Virus record (IMG/VR): IMGVR_UViG_3300019768_000014
Coordinates: 1-31,378 of that record
Source: a virus
Length of the DNA stretch: 31,378 nt
Direction: 5' to 3' (one strand)
In this document: positions 8,606 to 17,490 of the stretch, in pieces
Numbering within the stretch: position 1 is the first letter of the stretch
Layout of the letters: the number at the start of each line of letters is the position of its first letter
The notes under the pieces: model-generated
Database searches by the model: none
Told to the model about the DNA's origin: nothing
What the model saw: only the letters and a program-made list of their open reading frames with translations
Translations under genes and position numbers: made by a program

Positions 8606-10071
8606 TGCCTAGAGCTAATCTGCCATTAGATGGATTCTACGAATCAGAAACTCTTGAGATATATGAGCAGGAGTGCGTTAACTGGTATCGTCAATTAGCT
8701 ACAAACCAAGGAGATGTTTCTTTAGTTTCTTTGCGTGGATGTGCTGGCATATCCCAAAGATTAACAACTGGCGATTTAAAAAGCGTCAATCGTGGCGCTC
8801 ATGTAAAAAACGGTAAAGCTTACTTCTTAAATGGTGAGTCGCTTTATAGAATTGATATTACTTTCGATAGCGAAGGGCAAAAAGTTTATACACCTGTGTT
8901 GCTTGGTCAAATAGCAGGAGATGAGCGCGTTTCTATGGCTGACAATGGCACTCAATTAATGGTGCTAGTTCCTGGCGGTAATGGATATATTATTGATGAA
9001 ACATCAGGTACGCCATTTGTACAGATAACAGACCCGAGCTTTACTGCTAACGGCAATCCTCAACATGTTAGATTTAACTCATCTTTCTTTGTTGTTACTA
9101 CTGACACTAAGAAGTTTATTCGGTCAGATGCTAATGACGGCACAAGCTGGAGCGCTTTAAATGTGTTTAGTGCAGAGTCAGACCCAGATATTATTACGGC
9201 GATTCATACTAACAATAACCGCGTTTATATTGGCGGAAGCGAGACTATAGAAGAGTTTACGTTTAACGGGACGGTTTACCAGCGCACAGGCTTTTTTATC
9301 GACAAAGGGGTTTCATCTCCATTTGCTATGGTATCGACAAACAACTCGTTTATGTGGATTGGTGCAGGGACAAACGAAAGCCCTGCTATATGGATATTGA
9401 ACGGCAATCAAGCACAGAAAGCGTCGACTACAGCTATCGACAAGATTTTACAAGGTTTTAGTTCAGAAGCTATAGAGCAGGCATTTAGCTATTCTTTCGC
9501 TTTGGATGGCGCTTTCTTTATTGGCTTTTCATTCCCATCGTTAACGCTAGAGTTCAACACGGTGACAGGCAAGTGGAACGAAAGAAAGTCGCAAATAGTA
9601 AACTCTAAAGGGCTAACTGAAACGGTTAAATGGCGCGTGAATTCGGTAGCTTTTGTTAATGGTGAGCTTCTTTGTGGCGACTCTCAGGACGGCCGTATAG
9701 GTGTGATTAGCCCGTTTATCTATTCAGAGTATGATAGTGAAATAATTAGATCTTGCGTTATCCAACCGTTAACCAATCTAGGTAATTCAATATCCATCAC
9801 AGAGCTTGAGCCAACATTTAAAAGCGGTGTAGGTACGCTAGAAACTCCAGACCCACAGGTGAGAATGTCAACATCTAAAACAGGTAACGGGTTCAATAAC
9901 GAGACATCTCGCTCTATTGGTGGTATTGGTCAATACAACGCAAGAACAATATGGAATAGACAAGGCAGATTCCCTAGAGAAGCGCTAATTAAATTCACCA
10001 TGTCAGATAAGGTTGAAAGCGAATTCATCAAGCTAGAAGCTAGGTTAAAAGGTGGCAATCGTGGCAATTAA
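8605..10071 (+). CDS. Packaged-DNA stabilisation protein (P22 gp10-like)
   Basis: A 488-residue protein (P22 gp10 is 472). It begins MPRANLPLDGFYESETLEIYEQECVNWY-like, with the conserved early CVNWY segment, followed by repeated beta-propeller-type stretches. It ends with a basic RLKGGNRGN. gp10 forms the hexameric nozzle under gp4 that plugs the portal and holds DNA in the head. It follows the fibre gene by TAATG and is followed by the small gene at 10061. Confidence 0.85.
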   Translation: MPRANLPLDGFYESETLEIYEQECVNWYRQLATNQGDVSLVSLRGCAGISQRLTTGDLKSVNRGAHVKNGKAYFLNGESLYRIDITFDSEGQKVYTPVLLGQIAGDERVSMADNGTQLMVLVPGGNGYIIDETSGTPFVQITDPSFTANGNPQHVRFNSSFFVVTTDTKKFIRSDANDGTSWSALNVFSAESDPDIITAIHTNNNRVYIGGSETIEEFTFNGTVYQRTGFFIDKGVSSPFAMVSTNNSFMWIGAGTNESPAIWILNGNQAQKASTTAIDKILQGFSSEAIEQAFSYSFALDGAFFIGFSFPSLTLEFNTVTGKWNERKSQIVNSKGLTETVKWRVNSVAFVNGELLCGDSQDGRIGVISPFIYSEYDSEIIRSCVIQPLTNLGNSISITELEPTFKSGVGTLETPDPQVRMSTSKTGNGFNNETSRSIGGIGQYNARTIWNRQGRFPREALIKFTMSDKVESEFIKLEARLKGGNRGN

Positions 10072-10327
10072 GGTTCAAGAAATAAGCTTTGATCGCCCAG
10101 TTGTTGAAAATGATGGGGCATTAACATTACAAAGCAGAACGGCTTTCCGCCAAGTTTTTGACAGGTTGCTCATTATAGGGAGCGGAAGCCCAGAGGGTGT
10201 AGTAGAGGCTAATCAAGGCGCTAGTTATATGGATGAGGACGCAGCGATAGGTAGTATATTTTACCTAAAACAAAAAGACGCTGACGGATTAGGCAATAGA
10301 GCAAATGAGTGGAAGTTAATCGGATGA
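10061..10327 (+). CDS. Small virion-associated protein with fibre-head-like motif
   Basis: An 88-residue protein starting at GTG 10061, which has AAAAGGTGG upstream (an in-frame GTG at 10052 is the alternative). The C-terminal half, SPEGVVEANQGASYMDEDAA then GSIFYLKQK and EWKLIG, follows a motif common in phage fibre and head-decoration proteins: a P-G-V-A turn, then Y-x-D, and a closing W. It occupies the place of the P22 tail-needle region but is far too short to be gp26. Stop overlaps the next ATG (ATGA). Confidence 0.6.
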   Translation: MAIKVQEISFDRPVVENDGALTLQSRTAFRQVFDRLLIIGSGSPEGVVEANQGASYMDEDAAIGSIFYLKQKDADGLGNRANEWKLIG

Positions 10328-10764
10328 TAGAGAGAATATACGACAAGGATAAAATTAGACCTATCGTGCTATCAATGATTGATGACGTTATTGAGGACGG
10401 CACATCTCACGAATGTTTTGAACTTGATGTAGAACGCGACTGCTGGCTTTCTTGTGATAATTATAAAGCCCTATTTCATGTAAAAGCATTTAACAGAACT
10501 ACGTTAGATTTGCACTGTTATATACCTACAGAAAACAGAAACAAAAGCCTTGAGTATGGATTTATGGCGATCAGGTGGATAAAAGAAAGCGCCCCTGAAA
10601 TGTATAAAAAAATAATTACTCAGGTTCCATCTATCTATAGACACGTAAAAATTTACGTCAAAAAACTAGGTTTCGAACTAGAAGGTAAATATACAGGCGC
10701 TTTCTTAAAGAACGATGAATTATGGGATTTAAACTTATTTGGGTTAAAACGGTGTGACATATGA
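10324..10764 (+). CDS. P22 gp14-like head assembly protein (DUF2824/GNAT-like)
   Basis: A 146-residue protein beginning MIERIYDKDKIRPIVLSM. Composition and the central segment ENRNKSLEYGFMAIRWIKE suggest a GNAT-type alpha/beta fold, as in the DUF2824 family to which P22 gp14 belongs. It lies directly before the ejection-protein genes, where P22 places gene 14, a minor assembly protein. Overlaps on both sides are ATGA. Assignment rests on place, size and fold impression. Confidence 0.55.
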   Translation: MIERIYDKDKIRPIVLSMIDDVIEDGTSHECFELDVERDCWLSCDNYKALFHVKAFNRTTLDLHCYIPTENRNKSLEYGFMAIRWIKESAPEMYKKIITQVPSIYRHVKIYVKKLGFELEGKYTGAFLKNDELWDLNLFGLKRCDI

Positions 10765-11261
10765 GTATTATTAAAGATACGTTCTTTGGTGGAGCAGAAA
10801 AGAAAGCAGCCAAAGCACAACAAGCAGGAATAGAAAAAGGCATACAGGCTACTCAGCAATCGACTGAGCAGGCTAGAAATGACCTTTTTAAGCTATACCC
10901 AGCAGCTCAACAAAACTTACAACAAGGCTTTCAGGGTGCTTTAGATGTATTTGGGCAGTCACTACCAGCACAAACACAGGTATTTCAACAAGGCAATGTA
11001 GGAGCGCAACAGCAATTATTAGCTGGATTACCTCAAATACAAAACGCTTTATTAGGTGGCGCTATTGATTACAGCCAATTCCAGCCTGTCTCACTACAGC
11101 CAGACATTAGTTTTGCGCAGCAGCAACTACCTGAATTTGTGAACCCGTACCAACCACAGCCACAAAATCAAACGGTTACCGCCAACCCGAAATTTGCTGA
11201 CTTATTACGCGGTGGTGGTAACGCTGATTTTTTTAATATGAACAGAATGAGAGGCTTTTAG
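10761..11261 (+). CDS. DNA ejection (pilot) protein, gp7-like
   Basis: A 166-residue protein opening MSIIKDTFFGGAEKKAAKAQ, a helical, Ala/Gln-rich start typical of gp7-type injected proteins, followed by repeats rich in Gln and Leu and a Pro/Gln tail. Ejection proteins leave the head before DNA and help it cross the cell envelope. It is the first of four consecutive genes occupying the places of P22 genes 7, 20 and 16. Confidence 0.6.
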   Translation: MSIIKDTFFGGAEKKAAKAQQAGIEKGIQATQQSTEQARNDLFKLYPAAQQNLQQGFQGALDVFGQSLPAQTQVFQQGNVGAQQQLLAGLPQIQNALLGGAIDYSQFQPVSLQPDISFAQQQLPEFVNPYQPQPQNQTVTANPKFADLLRGGGNADFFNMNRMRGF

Positions 11262-11262
11262 T

Positions 11263-12810
11263 ATGCCGTTACCAATGGGTTACAACAGACAAATAAAAAC
11301 AGGCGTTTATCAGCCGGCAATACCACAGCAACAAGGTGGTGCTGGTAAATTCATTACTGGAATGCCGATTGATGCTAGAGGTCCTATTGCTAATACTCCA
11401 GGCTATAACCCTACTGGGCTACCTGTTGGGCAAACGCGACAAACAGGCGGAGTATTGCCACCAAGCCAAGCAATGTCTCCGACTGTACAACAACCAGTTG
11501 CACAACAAGTACCACAACCGCAATACGGCTTAGGTGGCGCTGAGCAAGCTTTGCAAGCTGGTTTAGGGGGTGGAATATCTGCATTAGAGCAAGCTCAACA
11601 AGGCGCTCTAGGTACACTTGGTGCTGGGCAGAACATGGCGCAGAATCAAATAAATCAAGGGCAAAGCGCTTTAAATAGAGGCGCTCTAGGCGGTTTAAAT
11701 CAGATACAACTGGGTGTTGGTGGCGCTAATCAAATGCTGCAGGGCGGCTTAAATGCTTTAGGTGGTAACTATGGCGCTAGCGCTTCAACAGTAGATCCAA
11801 TGACAGGACAGCAATTATTCCAACAAGCTGCACAAGGTGTTGGCGCATTCTCACCTGCTGGTTTACAAGCTCAAGGGCTTCAATCAGCGTTAAGCGGCGC
11901 ACAAGGGCAAGAAGCATTCAATCAGGCGACTATTAACAATCCGTTCCTTAACTTTTTAAACCAAAGAGGGCAAGAGGCGCTAGTCAACCAAGCGGCAGCT
12001 AGTGGCGGTTTAGGCTCTGGACAATTTCAAACAGAATTACAGCAACTAGGGCAGGCTCAAGCAGGCGCACAGTTACAGCAACAAATAGACAACCTAAGTA
12101 ACTTATCAGGGCAAGGGCTACAAGCAGCAGGACAGCAGGGGCAGTTTTTAAGTCAAGCAGGCCAACAACAAGGCAACTTAGCAGGTATGAATGCCCAGTT
12201 AGGCACACAAGCCAACATCGCCAGCGCTAACAACGCATTGCAGGCGGCAGGGCAAAGAGCTAATTTGTTCGGTCAAGGCGCTAATATGATGCAAAATGCT
12301 GGCTTTCAAGGGGCAAACTTACTCGGGCAAACAGCAGGGCAGCAAGCTAACCTATTCGGGCAAGGCGCAGGAATATCTTCTGCACTGGCTGGGCAAGGCG
12401 CAGGAATTCAACAAGGTCTTGGCGGTTTAGCTTCTAACTTATTTGCAAACACAGGCTCGCAAATGGCTCAAGGCAGATTGCAAACCGGTAGAGATTTAGC
12501 CAATCAAATTAGCAACACTACAAATAATCTTTCTAACCTAACCAATCAGCAAAGCACTGGCCTATCTGATATACTGGGACAAGGCGGGGTAAATATAGCC
12601 AACCTATTAAGCGGCTACGGGCAAATGACAGCAGGACAGCAGCAGCAACTAGCGCAGTTATTAAGCAATCTTGCAGTTGGCGAAGGCTCACAAATAGCGA
12701 ACGCTCAACAAGGTATCGGACAGGCGCAAGCTGGTGGTATAATGGGTAGAGCAAACGCAATAGGCGGAACAGCGGGCGATATAGCAAAATTATTAGCAGG
12801 AATTCCATAA
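11263..12810 (+). CDS. DNA ejection protein, Gln/Gly/Ala-rich (gp20-like or gp7-like)
   Basis: A 515-residue, strikingly low-complexity protein made of Gly, Gln, Ala, Leu and Asn, with recurring units such as GQGA, QANLFGQGA and LQAAGQ between residues 85 and 515. It is almost free of charged residues and predicted helical. This is the usual look of internal virion proteins ejected by P22-like phages. The N-terminus (MPLPMGYNRQIKTGVYQP) differs from the rest and may be a virion-targeting part. Confidence 0.6.
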   Translation: MPLPMGYNRQIKTGVYQPAIPQQQGGAGKFITGMPIDARGPIANTPGYNPTGLPVGQTRQTGGVLPPSQAMSPTVQQPVAQQVPQPQYGLGGAEQALQAGLGGGISALEQAQQGALGTLGAGQNMAQNQINQGQSALNRGALGGLNQIQLGVGGANQMLQGGLNALGGNYGASASTVDPMTGQQLFQQAAQGVGAFSPAGLQAQGLQSALSGAQGQEAFNQATINNPFLNFLNQRGQEALVNQAAASGGLGSGQFQTELQQLGQAQAGAQLQQQIDNLSNLSGQGLQAAGQQGQFLSQAGQQQGNLAGMNAQLGTQANIASANNALQAAGQRANLFGQGANMMQNAGFQGANLLGQTAGQQANLFGQGAGISSALAGQGAGIQQGLGGLASNLFANTGSQMAQGRLQTGRDLANQISNTTNNLSNLTNQQSTGLSDILGQGGVNIANLLSGYGQMTAGQQQQLAQLLSNLAVGEGSQIANAQQGIGQAQAGGIMGRANAIGGTAGDIAKLLAGIP

Positions 12811-12819
12811 GGGGAAACT

Positions 12820-13920
12820 ATGCCAGCTTCAACGATAGGTAAAAACATATTGAGCGGTTTAGCATTCGCAGATGAGCGAGAGAGAAATAAATTAGCTAGA
12901 CAGCAGCAATTCTTACAGCTTGATGACCAAAGAAAGAGCGCTCTTTTTCAGGACGCAAGAACAGTTAACTCTTTTATTAAATCTGGTCAGCCAGAGCAAG
13001 CGCTTAATGTATTGTCTAACAGAATGAATATTTTAGAGCAAATAGGTGGAGACTCTTCTGACACAAGAGAAATTGCTGATTTCATTGCAAGAGGCGACAT
13101 ACAAGGCGCTGCTAATTTATTAGATAGCGTTGAGCTTGCTGGCGTTCAAAGTGGGTTTTTGCAGTCAACAGAGCCTAGTGAGTTATCACAAATAAACCTA
13201 GAGAAGGCAAGAATAGAGCTTGACAGGTTAAGAGATGGAAATTCAACAAAAGGAAGCAAGCAGTTCGAGAAGCAGGCGCAGTTTGAGCAACTTCAAGAAC
13301 TAAAAAGAAGCGGAACACCAGAGCAGATAAAAGAATACAGAGCTTTAATAGGTCTTGATAAGCCAGTTAAGCTATCAGGAACATCAGAAAAAGCATTAAA
13401 CACATCGCAAGAGAAAGCGTTTTCAGCGGAACAAGCTGTAAATAAAATGGAGTTACTTGCTAGAGACATAAGCAAGACAGATATAGGCGGAGGTGTTAAG
13501 GCTGGATGGAGTGAAACACTTAAGAATCTATTAGGATCACAAGACGAGGTTTCAAACTTAAGGCGTGAGTTTAGATCTATTCGCTCTAGTCAGGCTGTAA
13601 GAAACTTACCTCCTGGCGTTGCCTCAGATAAAGATATCGCATTAGCTCTTTCTGGCTTTCCTAGAGAGGACGCACCAGCATCAGAAATAATTAGCTTTTT
13701 AAATGGGCAGGCCAAGTTAGCAAAAATTGAAGCAGCCTTTAATAATTTCAAATCTGATTATATCTCAACAACAAAGGGGATTTCTGGATTTGGAAAGGCA
13801 TGGAGAGACCAATTAAAGAACAAGGACTATTTAAGCGACATGGTGACTATTGAGCAGGCACAAGCAACGCCACAGCAAAGCGGCACAATCGGCAGATTTA
13901 AAATAGAGGTTAAGGAATAA
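12820..13920 (+). CDS. DNA ejection protein (gp20-like)
   Basis: A 366-residue protein with a charged, mostly helical sequence; MPASTIGKNILSGLAFADER at the start is typical of phage injection proteins. Two helical repeats around 25-110 (SGQPEQALNVLSNR, RGDIQGAANLL) resemble TPR-like elements. It overlaps the next gene by TAATG. A good ribosome binding site (GGGGAA) precedes the ATG. Function inferred from place in the ejection block. Confidence 0.6.
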   Translation: MPASTIGKNILSGLAFADERERNKLARQQQFLQLDDQRKSALFQDARTVNSFIKSGQPEQALNVLSNRMNILEQIGGDSSDTREIADFIARGDIQGAANLLDSVELAGVQSGFLQSTEPSELSQINLEKARIELDRLRDGNSTKGSKQFEKQAQFEQLQELKRSGTPEQIKEYRALIGLDKPVKLSGTSEKALNTSQEKAFSAEQAVNKMELLARDISKTDIGGGVKAGWSETLKNLLGSQDEVSNLRREFRSIRSSQAVRNLPPGVASDKDIALALSGFPREDAPASEIISFLNGQAKLAKIEAAFNNFKSDYISTTKGISGFGKAWRDQLKNKDYLSDMVTIEQAQATPQQSGTIGRFKIEVKE

Positions 13921-15575
13921 TGCCTACTTATTTAGTTAAAGACCCTCAGACTGGCAGAAGTGTAAAGCTTACTGGTGATTCACCACCTACGGAAGCTGAG
14001 CTAAACGAAATATTCTCTAACTTACCACAGAAAGAAGAGCAAGCAATACAAGGCCCATCTTTTGGTGATCAAGCTTTAGGTGTGGCTGAAAACATAGGCT
14101 CTTTAGTTTCAGGCGCTATTGCTGAGCCTGTAGCTGGTCTTGCTGGAGTGGCTCAATCGCTAAATCCTTTTGCTGATGAAGGGGCAGGAGCAGAAGCAGT
14201 TAATGCTACTAGAGATGCGCTGACATTTAAACCAAGAACAGAGGTAGGGCAAGCACAACAACAGGCTATAGGCGAGGCTCTCGCTCCAGTTGGAGAGGCT
14301 TTATCTGATGCAGAAAAGTTCTTAGGCGAAAACACGCTAAAGGTAACTGGTAGCCCTGCTTTAGCTTCTATTGCTCACACACTACCGACTGCGGCGCTTG
14401 AGCTATTAGGTATAAAAGGAGCAAGAAAAGCAACAGCGATTAAAGAGCCAAGCAGGAAGCTAATAGAAAAAACTTTGATAGAATCAGCACCAGATGTTAA
14501 TAAAATAAAAAACGCGTCTAGAGCTATATTTAATGAGCTTGATAGTTCAGGCGTATCTATTAAACAGACAGCGCTAAAGCGACTGGAAAGAAATCTTGAT
14601 GAGATAGCAAAAAAAGAAGGGATAAGAGAGCGCGTAACACCAGAAGCATTTGGCGCAATACAGGAGGTTAAAAAAGATATAGCTCAAGGAAGGCCTTTAA
14701 CTACTGTAGAAATGGATGAGTTGAGAAGTATAGCTAAAAACTCGGTTATAGCAACAGATCCAAACAAAACAAGAGTTGGGCTATCCATTGTTGATGAAAT
14801 AGATTCTTTCCTAGATGACATAAAGGCTTTTGATATAGAAAAAGGAGCGCAAATAAGTGCCACGGAAGTTGGCAAAAAATACCAGTCAGCAAGGAAATTA
14901 TGGGGTAGAGCTAAGAGGTCTGAAATGCTTCAAGAGGCTATAGAGATAGGCTCAAGCAGGAAAGCTGGCGTAGAAAAAGGTATCAGAAACGAATTGAACA
15001 ACCTGTTAAACAGGAAGAAGAGTAGAAAATTCCTATCACAAGACGATGTAAAGGCTATAAGAAAAGTTACTGATGGAGATTTTAAGCAAAACTTCGCGTC
15101 TCTCGTTGGTGGTATGGGTCTTAAGCTCGAAAATAGCCCCGGCATATTCGGAGGGTTACTTAGTGGTGGTGGAACTGCCGCTATAGTTAGCACAATTCCC
15201 GGTTTAGGTGGTGCTGTTGCTCCTGTGGCTGTAGGTGTTATAACTGCTGGTACTGTAGCAAAAGAGATAGCCAAAAAAATTACAAAAAATAGAGCGGCAT
15301 TCCTAGATACCATAGCAAGATCAGGCAATGACGCGGAAAGGATAACCAAAGCCTATTTAAAATCAGTACCAAAGAAAGCAAGAAGCATTTCAGACTTATC
15401 TGACTTACTTTTAGACACAAACATAGATTTAACAACGTTAGAGGATATAGCTAACGAAACTGTACAGGATGCAATTAAGTCAGCCAAATTCAAAAGAGAG
15501 TTGCTACAAGCATCATCAGTATTAGCAGCAGGGACTAAGTCACAGAATGATAGTAAAGAAAATGAAAGCAATTAA
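13920..15575 (+). CDS. DNA ejection protein (gp16-like)
   Basis: A 551-residue protein, near the 609 of P22 gp16. The start (MPTYLVKDPQTGRSVKLTGD, then PPTEAELNEIFSNL) is a small leader often seen on large phage ejection proteins. Residues 45-95 and 395-445 are Gly/Ala-rich hydrophobic stretches (LGGAVAPVAVGVITAG) able to enter membranes. The rest is charged helix. gp16 in P22 forms part of the channel for DNA across the inner membrane. It is the last of the ejection block. Confidence 0.65.
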   Translation: MPTYLVKDPQTGRSVKLTGDSPPTEAELNEIFSNLPQKEEQAIQGPSFGDQALGVAENIGSLVSGAIAEPVAGLAGVAQSLNPFADEGAGAEAVNATRDALTFKPRTEVGQAQQQAIGEALAPVGEALSDAEKFLGENTLKVTGSPALASIAHTLPTAALELLGIKGARKATAIKEPSRKLIEKTLIESAPDVNKIKNASRAIFNELDSSGVSIKQTALKRLERNLDEIAKKEGIRERVTPEAFGAIQEVKKDIAQGRPLTTVEMDELRSIAKNSVIATDPNKTRVGLSIVDEIDSFLDDIKAFDIEKGAQISATEVGKKYQSARKLWGRAKRSEMLQEAIEIGSSRKAGVEKGIRNELNNLLNRKKSRKFLSQDDVKAIRKVTDGDFKQNFASLVGGMGLKLENSPGIFGGLLSGGGTAAIVSTIPGLGGAVAPVAVGVITAGTVAKEIAKKITKNRAAFLDTIARSGNDAERITKAYLKSVPKKARSISDLSDLLLDTNIDLTTLEDIANETVQDAIKSAKFKRELLQASSVLAAGTKSQNDSKENESN

Positions 15576-15675
15576 GAAAGCTATTAGCCCAGGGATGTTG
15601 CTTTCTTTGTTATTATTAATCATGGTAAAACCCTCAAATAAAACTAGTATAGCACAAATTAAAAGGTGTAAATAA
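15562..15675 (+). CDS. Small membrane peptide linking ejection and tail genes
   Basis: A 37-residue frame, MKAIKKAISPGMLLSLLLL and a short basic tail, with one hydrophobic segment. It overlaps the end of the ejection gene by 14 bases, and its TAA overlaps the ATG of the tail fibre gene (TAATG). The ribosome binding site is weak. It could be a real micro-protein or simply a spacer frame. Confidence 0.45.
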   Translation: MKAIKKAISPGMLLSLLLLIMVKPSNKTSIAQIKRCK

Positions 15676-16556
15676 TGGCCAGATTTGTAAGCCCAATAAC
15701 AGATATGAAACCTAACGGTTATCTGTTGTTTTTTAAATCAAAAACCAATACGCAACTTATCACATATAAGGATGAGCTGGAATCAATACAAAACACTACA
15801 AATGTGCATGTATTGGCTAATGGTAACGTTGAGAATGTATTTTACAGCGGAAACGCCAAGGTTAAATACTTTGATGAATTTGGGCAGCAGTACGCAGAGC
15901 GCGACCCTGTAGGCGGAGAAAAGCAGTTAGGTGATTTCTCTGATTTTGACTTGGTTGTTTCTTACGACATTAACGATATTGTGGAAGGCTCAGACGGCGA
16001 GTTTTACAAGTCTTTGTCTAACGGGAATATAGGCAACGACCCGACTATAACACCAACACAATGGGAGCAAATAAAATTCTTAGGCGTATGGAATACAAAT
16101 ATTACCTACGCGATAGGCGACGTTGTAAAAACTAGCACAGGGAATTTATGGAAAGCTTTAGCGGCTCAAGCAGGAAACGATCCCGAAGCTGATGGCGGAA
16201 CGAATTGGATACCAGCGATTAGCGGCGTAAAAATTCCCGAGGTTATAGCTTTGGAAGATAGAACAACAACGGTGATCCCACAAACAGGCGGCGGATTATT
16301 AACCGCATTAAGAGTTAATGAATTAAGAGATGGCGACACTGGATTTTTATTGCCTTTGGCAAATTCTGTTAGCGCAAACCAAACAATAACCATCACACAG
16401 CCTGACGAATACGTAGCTAACGAACCTATAGTAACACGCAGTGGGAGTGACACTATAACAGACTCAAGCGGTACAGATACTAGCATCACCTTTGATAACA
16501 CACAAAGCGTAGAATTAACATTAACGTCTGACGGCGTTAGCGATTGGAGTTTATAG
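15675..16556 (+). CDS. Tail fibre protein with two chitin-binding-like modules
   Basis: A 293-residue protein. Residues 1-90 (MARFVSPITDMKPNGYLLFF, YFDEFGQQYAERDP) resemble head-binding domains of P22-type tail proteins. Residues about 97-133 and 139-180 are two tandem modules of the CBM5/12-like type: Y-x-I-x-D-I-V, G-x-F/L-Y/W-K and a closing W (YDINDIVEGSDGEFYKS...QWEQI and YAIGDVVKTSTGNLWKA...NWIP). The C-terminal third is beta-rich. It is probably the receptor-binding adaptor; no enzymatic tailspike domain is seen. Sugar specificity is unknown. Confidence 0.65.
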   Translation: MARFVSPITDMKPNGYLLFFKSKTNTQLITYKDELESIQNTTNVHVLANGNVENVFYSGNAKVKYFDEFGQQYAERDPVGGEKQLGDFSDFDLVVSYDINDIVEGSDGEFYKSLSNGNIGNDPTITPTQWEQIKFLGVWNTNITYAIGDVVKTSTGNLWKALAAQAGNDPEADGGTNWIPAISGVKIPEVIALEDRTTTVIPQTGGGLLTALRVNELRDGDTGFLLPLANSVSANQTITITQPDEYVANEPIVTRSGSDTITDSSGTDTSITFDNTQSVELTLTSDGVSDWSL

Positions 16557-16557
16557 C

Positions 16558-16941
16558 ATGACAATTAAATTAAGCACAAAGGGTGGTGGCGGTGGATTTA
16601 TAACTAAGTTTGCGTCAAAAACTATAGAAGTTAATTCTGGCGCAACAGGGACTTATGTTACCTTGACTCCGCCAACTGGGCAAAAAGTGAAGTTAACCTC
16701 GATATCTAGCTCTGGTGTTGCACAAACGAACCTAACAACAATAAGCGTTGGCGGATCAGCTGTTGTCACTGATGCTATTCTGAATCAAGTAAACATTGGG
16801 TGTGACGTAGACGAGCTATCAATAAACAACGGTGCTGGTAATCAAGATGTTATTACCGGCGACGTAGATGAAGTGTTAGAAATATCAACTAACGTGTCGA
16901 CGTCTCAGGGTACATTTTACTCTTATCAGTTTGGGGAATAA
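16558..16941 (+). CDS. Hypothetical tail-associated beta protein
   Basis: A 127-residue beta-rich, Thr/Ser/Val-rich protein with an N-terminal Gly run (STKGGGGGF). It follows the fibre gene directly and is followed at once by another small gene, so it probably belongs to the host-recognition apparatus or is a fibre chaperone. No family recognised. Confidence 0.6.
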   Translation: MTIKLSTKGGGGGFITKFASKTIEVNSGATGTYVTLTPPTGQKVKLTSISSSGVAQTNLTTISVGGSAVVTDAILNQVNIGCDVDELSINNGAGNQDVITGDVDEVLEISTNVSTSQGTFYSYQFGE

Positions 16942-16943
16942 TA

Positions 16944-17330
16944 ATGCAAAAATTAATTAACGGTGAATGGGTAGACTGTACTGAGCAAGATTTGATTAAT
17001 GGCGATACTTATCGCATACCTGCCGGAAATGGTGGATGGCAACAACAAGCATTCATGACCCCTACTGTAACTCCTATCAGAATAATATCAACTGGAGCTA
17101 TGCAAAGACGCTTCACCATTCCAGAGGAAGTAGCAATTGCCTCAGATGACGCAGCAACAGTTATTAAATCTAGACTAATGAATGCTAGTTATTGCGATTT
17201 AGATTTTCAAGATACTATTGCTGGAGTTAATTATATTGTCGATTACTTAGTTACTGCTGGTCTTGTTGTTGATGCTGTAACAAGAAAGGCAGAGTTATTA
17301 CAAGACGGTACAAAAGAGGAATCTATCTAA
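16944..17330 (+). CDS. Hypothetical tail-region protein
   Basis: A 128-residue protein starting MQKLINGEWVDCTEQDLING, a leader seen in small phage tail-region proteins. The C-terminal half (AATVIKSRLMNASYCDLDFQ) is more helical. It lies at the end of the rightward late operon. It could act as a fibre assembly factor; this is inferred from place only. Confidence 0.55.
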   Translation: MQKLINGEWVDCTEQDLINGDTYRIPAGNGGWQQQAFMTPTVTPIRIISTGAMQRRFTIPEEVAIASDDAATVIKSRLMNASYCDLDFQDTIAGVNYIVDYLVTAGLVVDAVTRKAELLQDGTKEESI

Positions 17331-17434
17331 TGTTTAAATTCAAACGAGGCGATATAGATGAGACTATAGAGATAATAAGGGATAGTGGAAGCACAACACA
17401 AGAAATAAGATACTTATATCAATACGGCAGGTAA
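17330..17434 (+). CDS. Hypothetical 34-residue protein ending the late operon
   Basis: MFKFKRGDIDETIEIIRDSG followed by TTQEIRYLYQYGR. The ATG overlaps the previous stop (TAATG). The sequence reads like a small helix-turn-helix fragment (STTQEIRYLYQ resembles a recognition helix). It is followed after 6 bases by a strong hairpin. Confidence 0.5.
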   Translation: MFKFKRGDIDETIEIIRDSGSTTQEIRYLYQYGR

Positions 17435-17440
17435 ATCGCA

Positions 17441-17466
17441 TCGCCCTAACTAGGATGGTAGGGCGA
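17441..17466 (+). terminator. Hairpin at end of late operon
   Basis: TCGCCCTA (17441-17448) pairs perfectly with TAGGGCGA (17459-17466) over a 10-base loop. No T-run follows on either strand. It lies between the converging late operon and the lipoprotein gene, so it may block read-through both ways or protect the mRNA 3' end. Confidence 0.5.
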
Positions 17467-17490
17467 CACTCGCGGCTCATTGCTGAGTCA

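Noticed and set aside
11263-12810. DNA-level tandem repeat
   Set aside because: The repeats are at protein level (Gly/Gln/Ala units) with varied codons; low-complexity ejection protein explains it.
14930-15349. 139-residue leftward frame opposite the gp16-like gene
   Set aside because: Hydrophobic shadow of an Ala/Gly/Lys-rich gene; no start signal.
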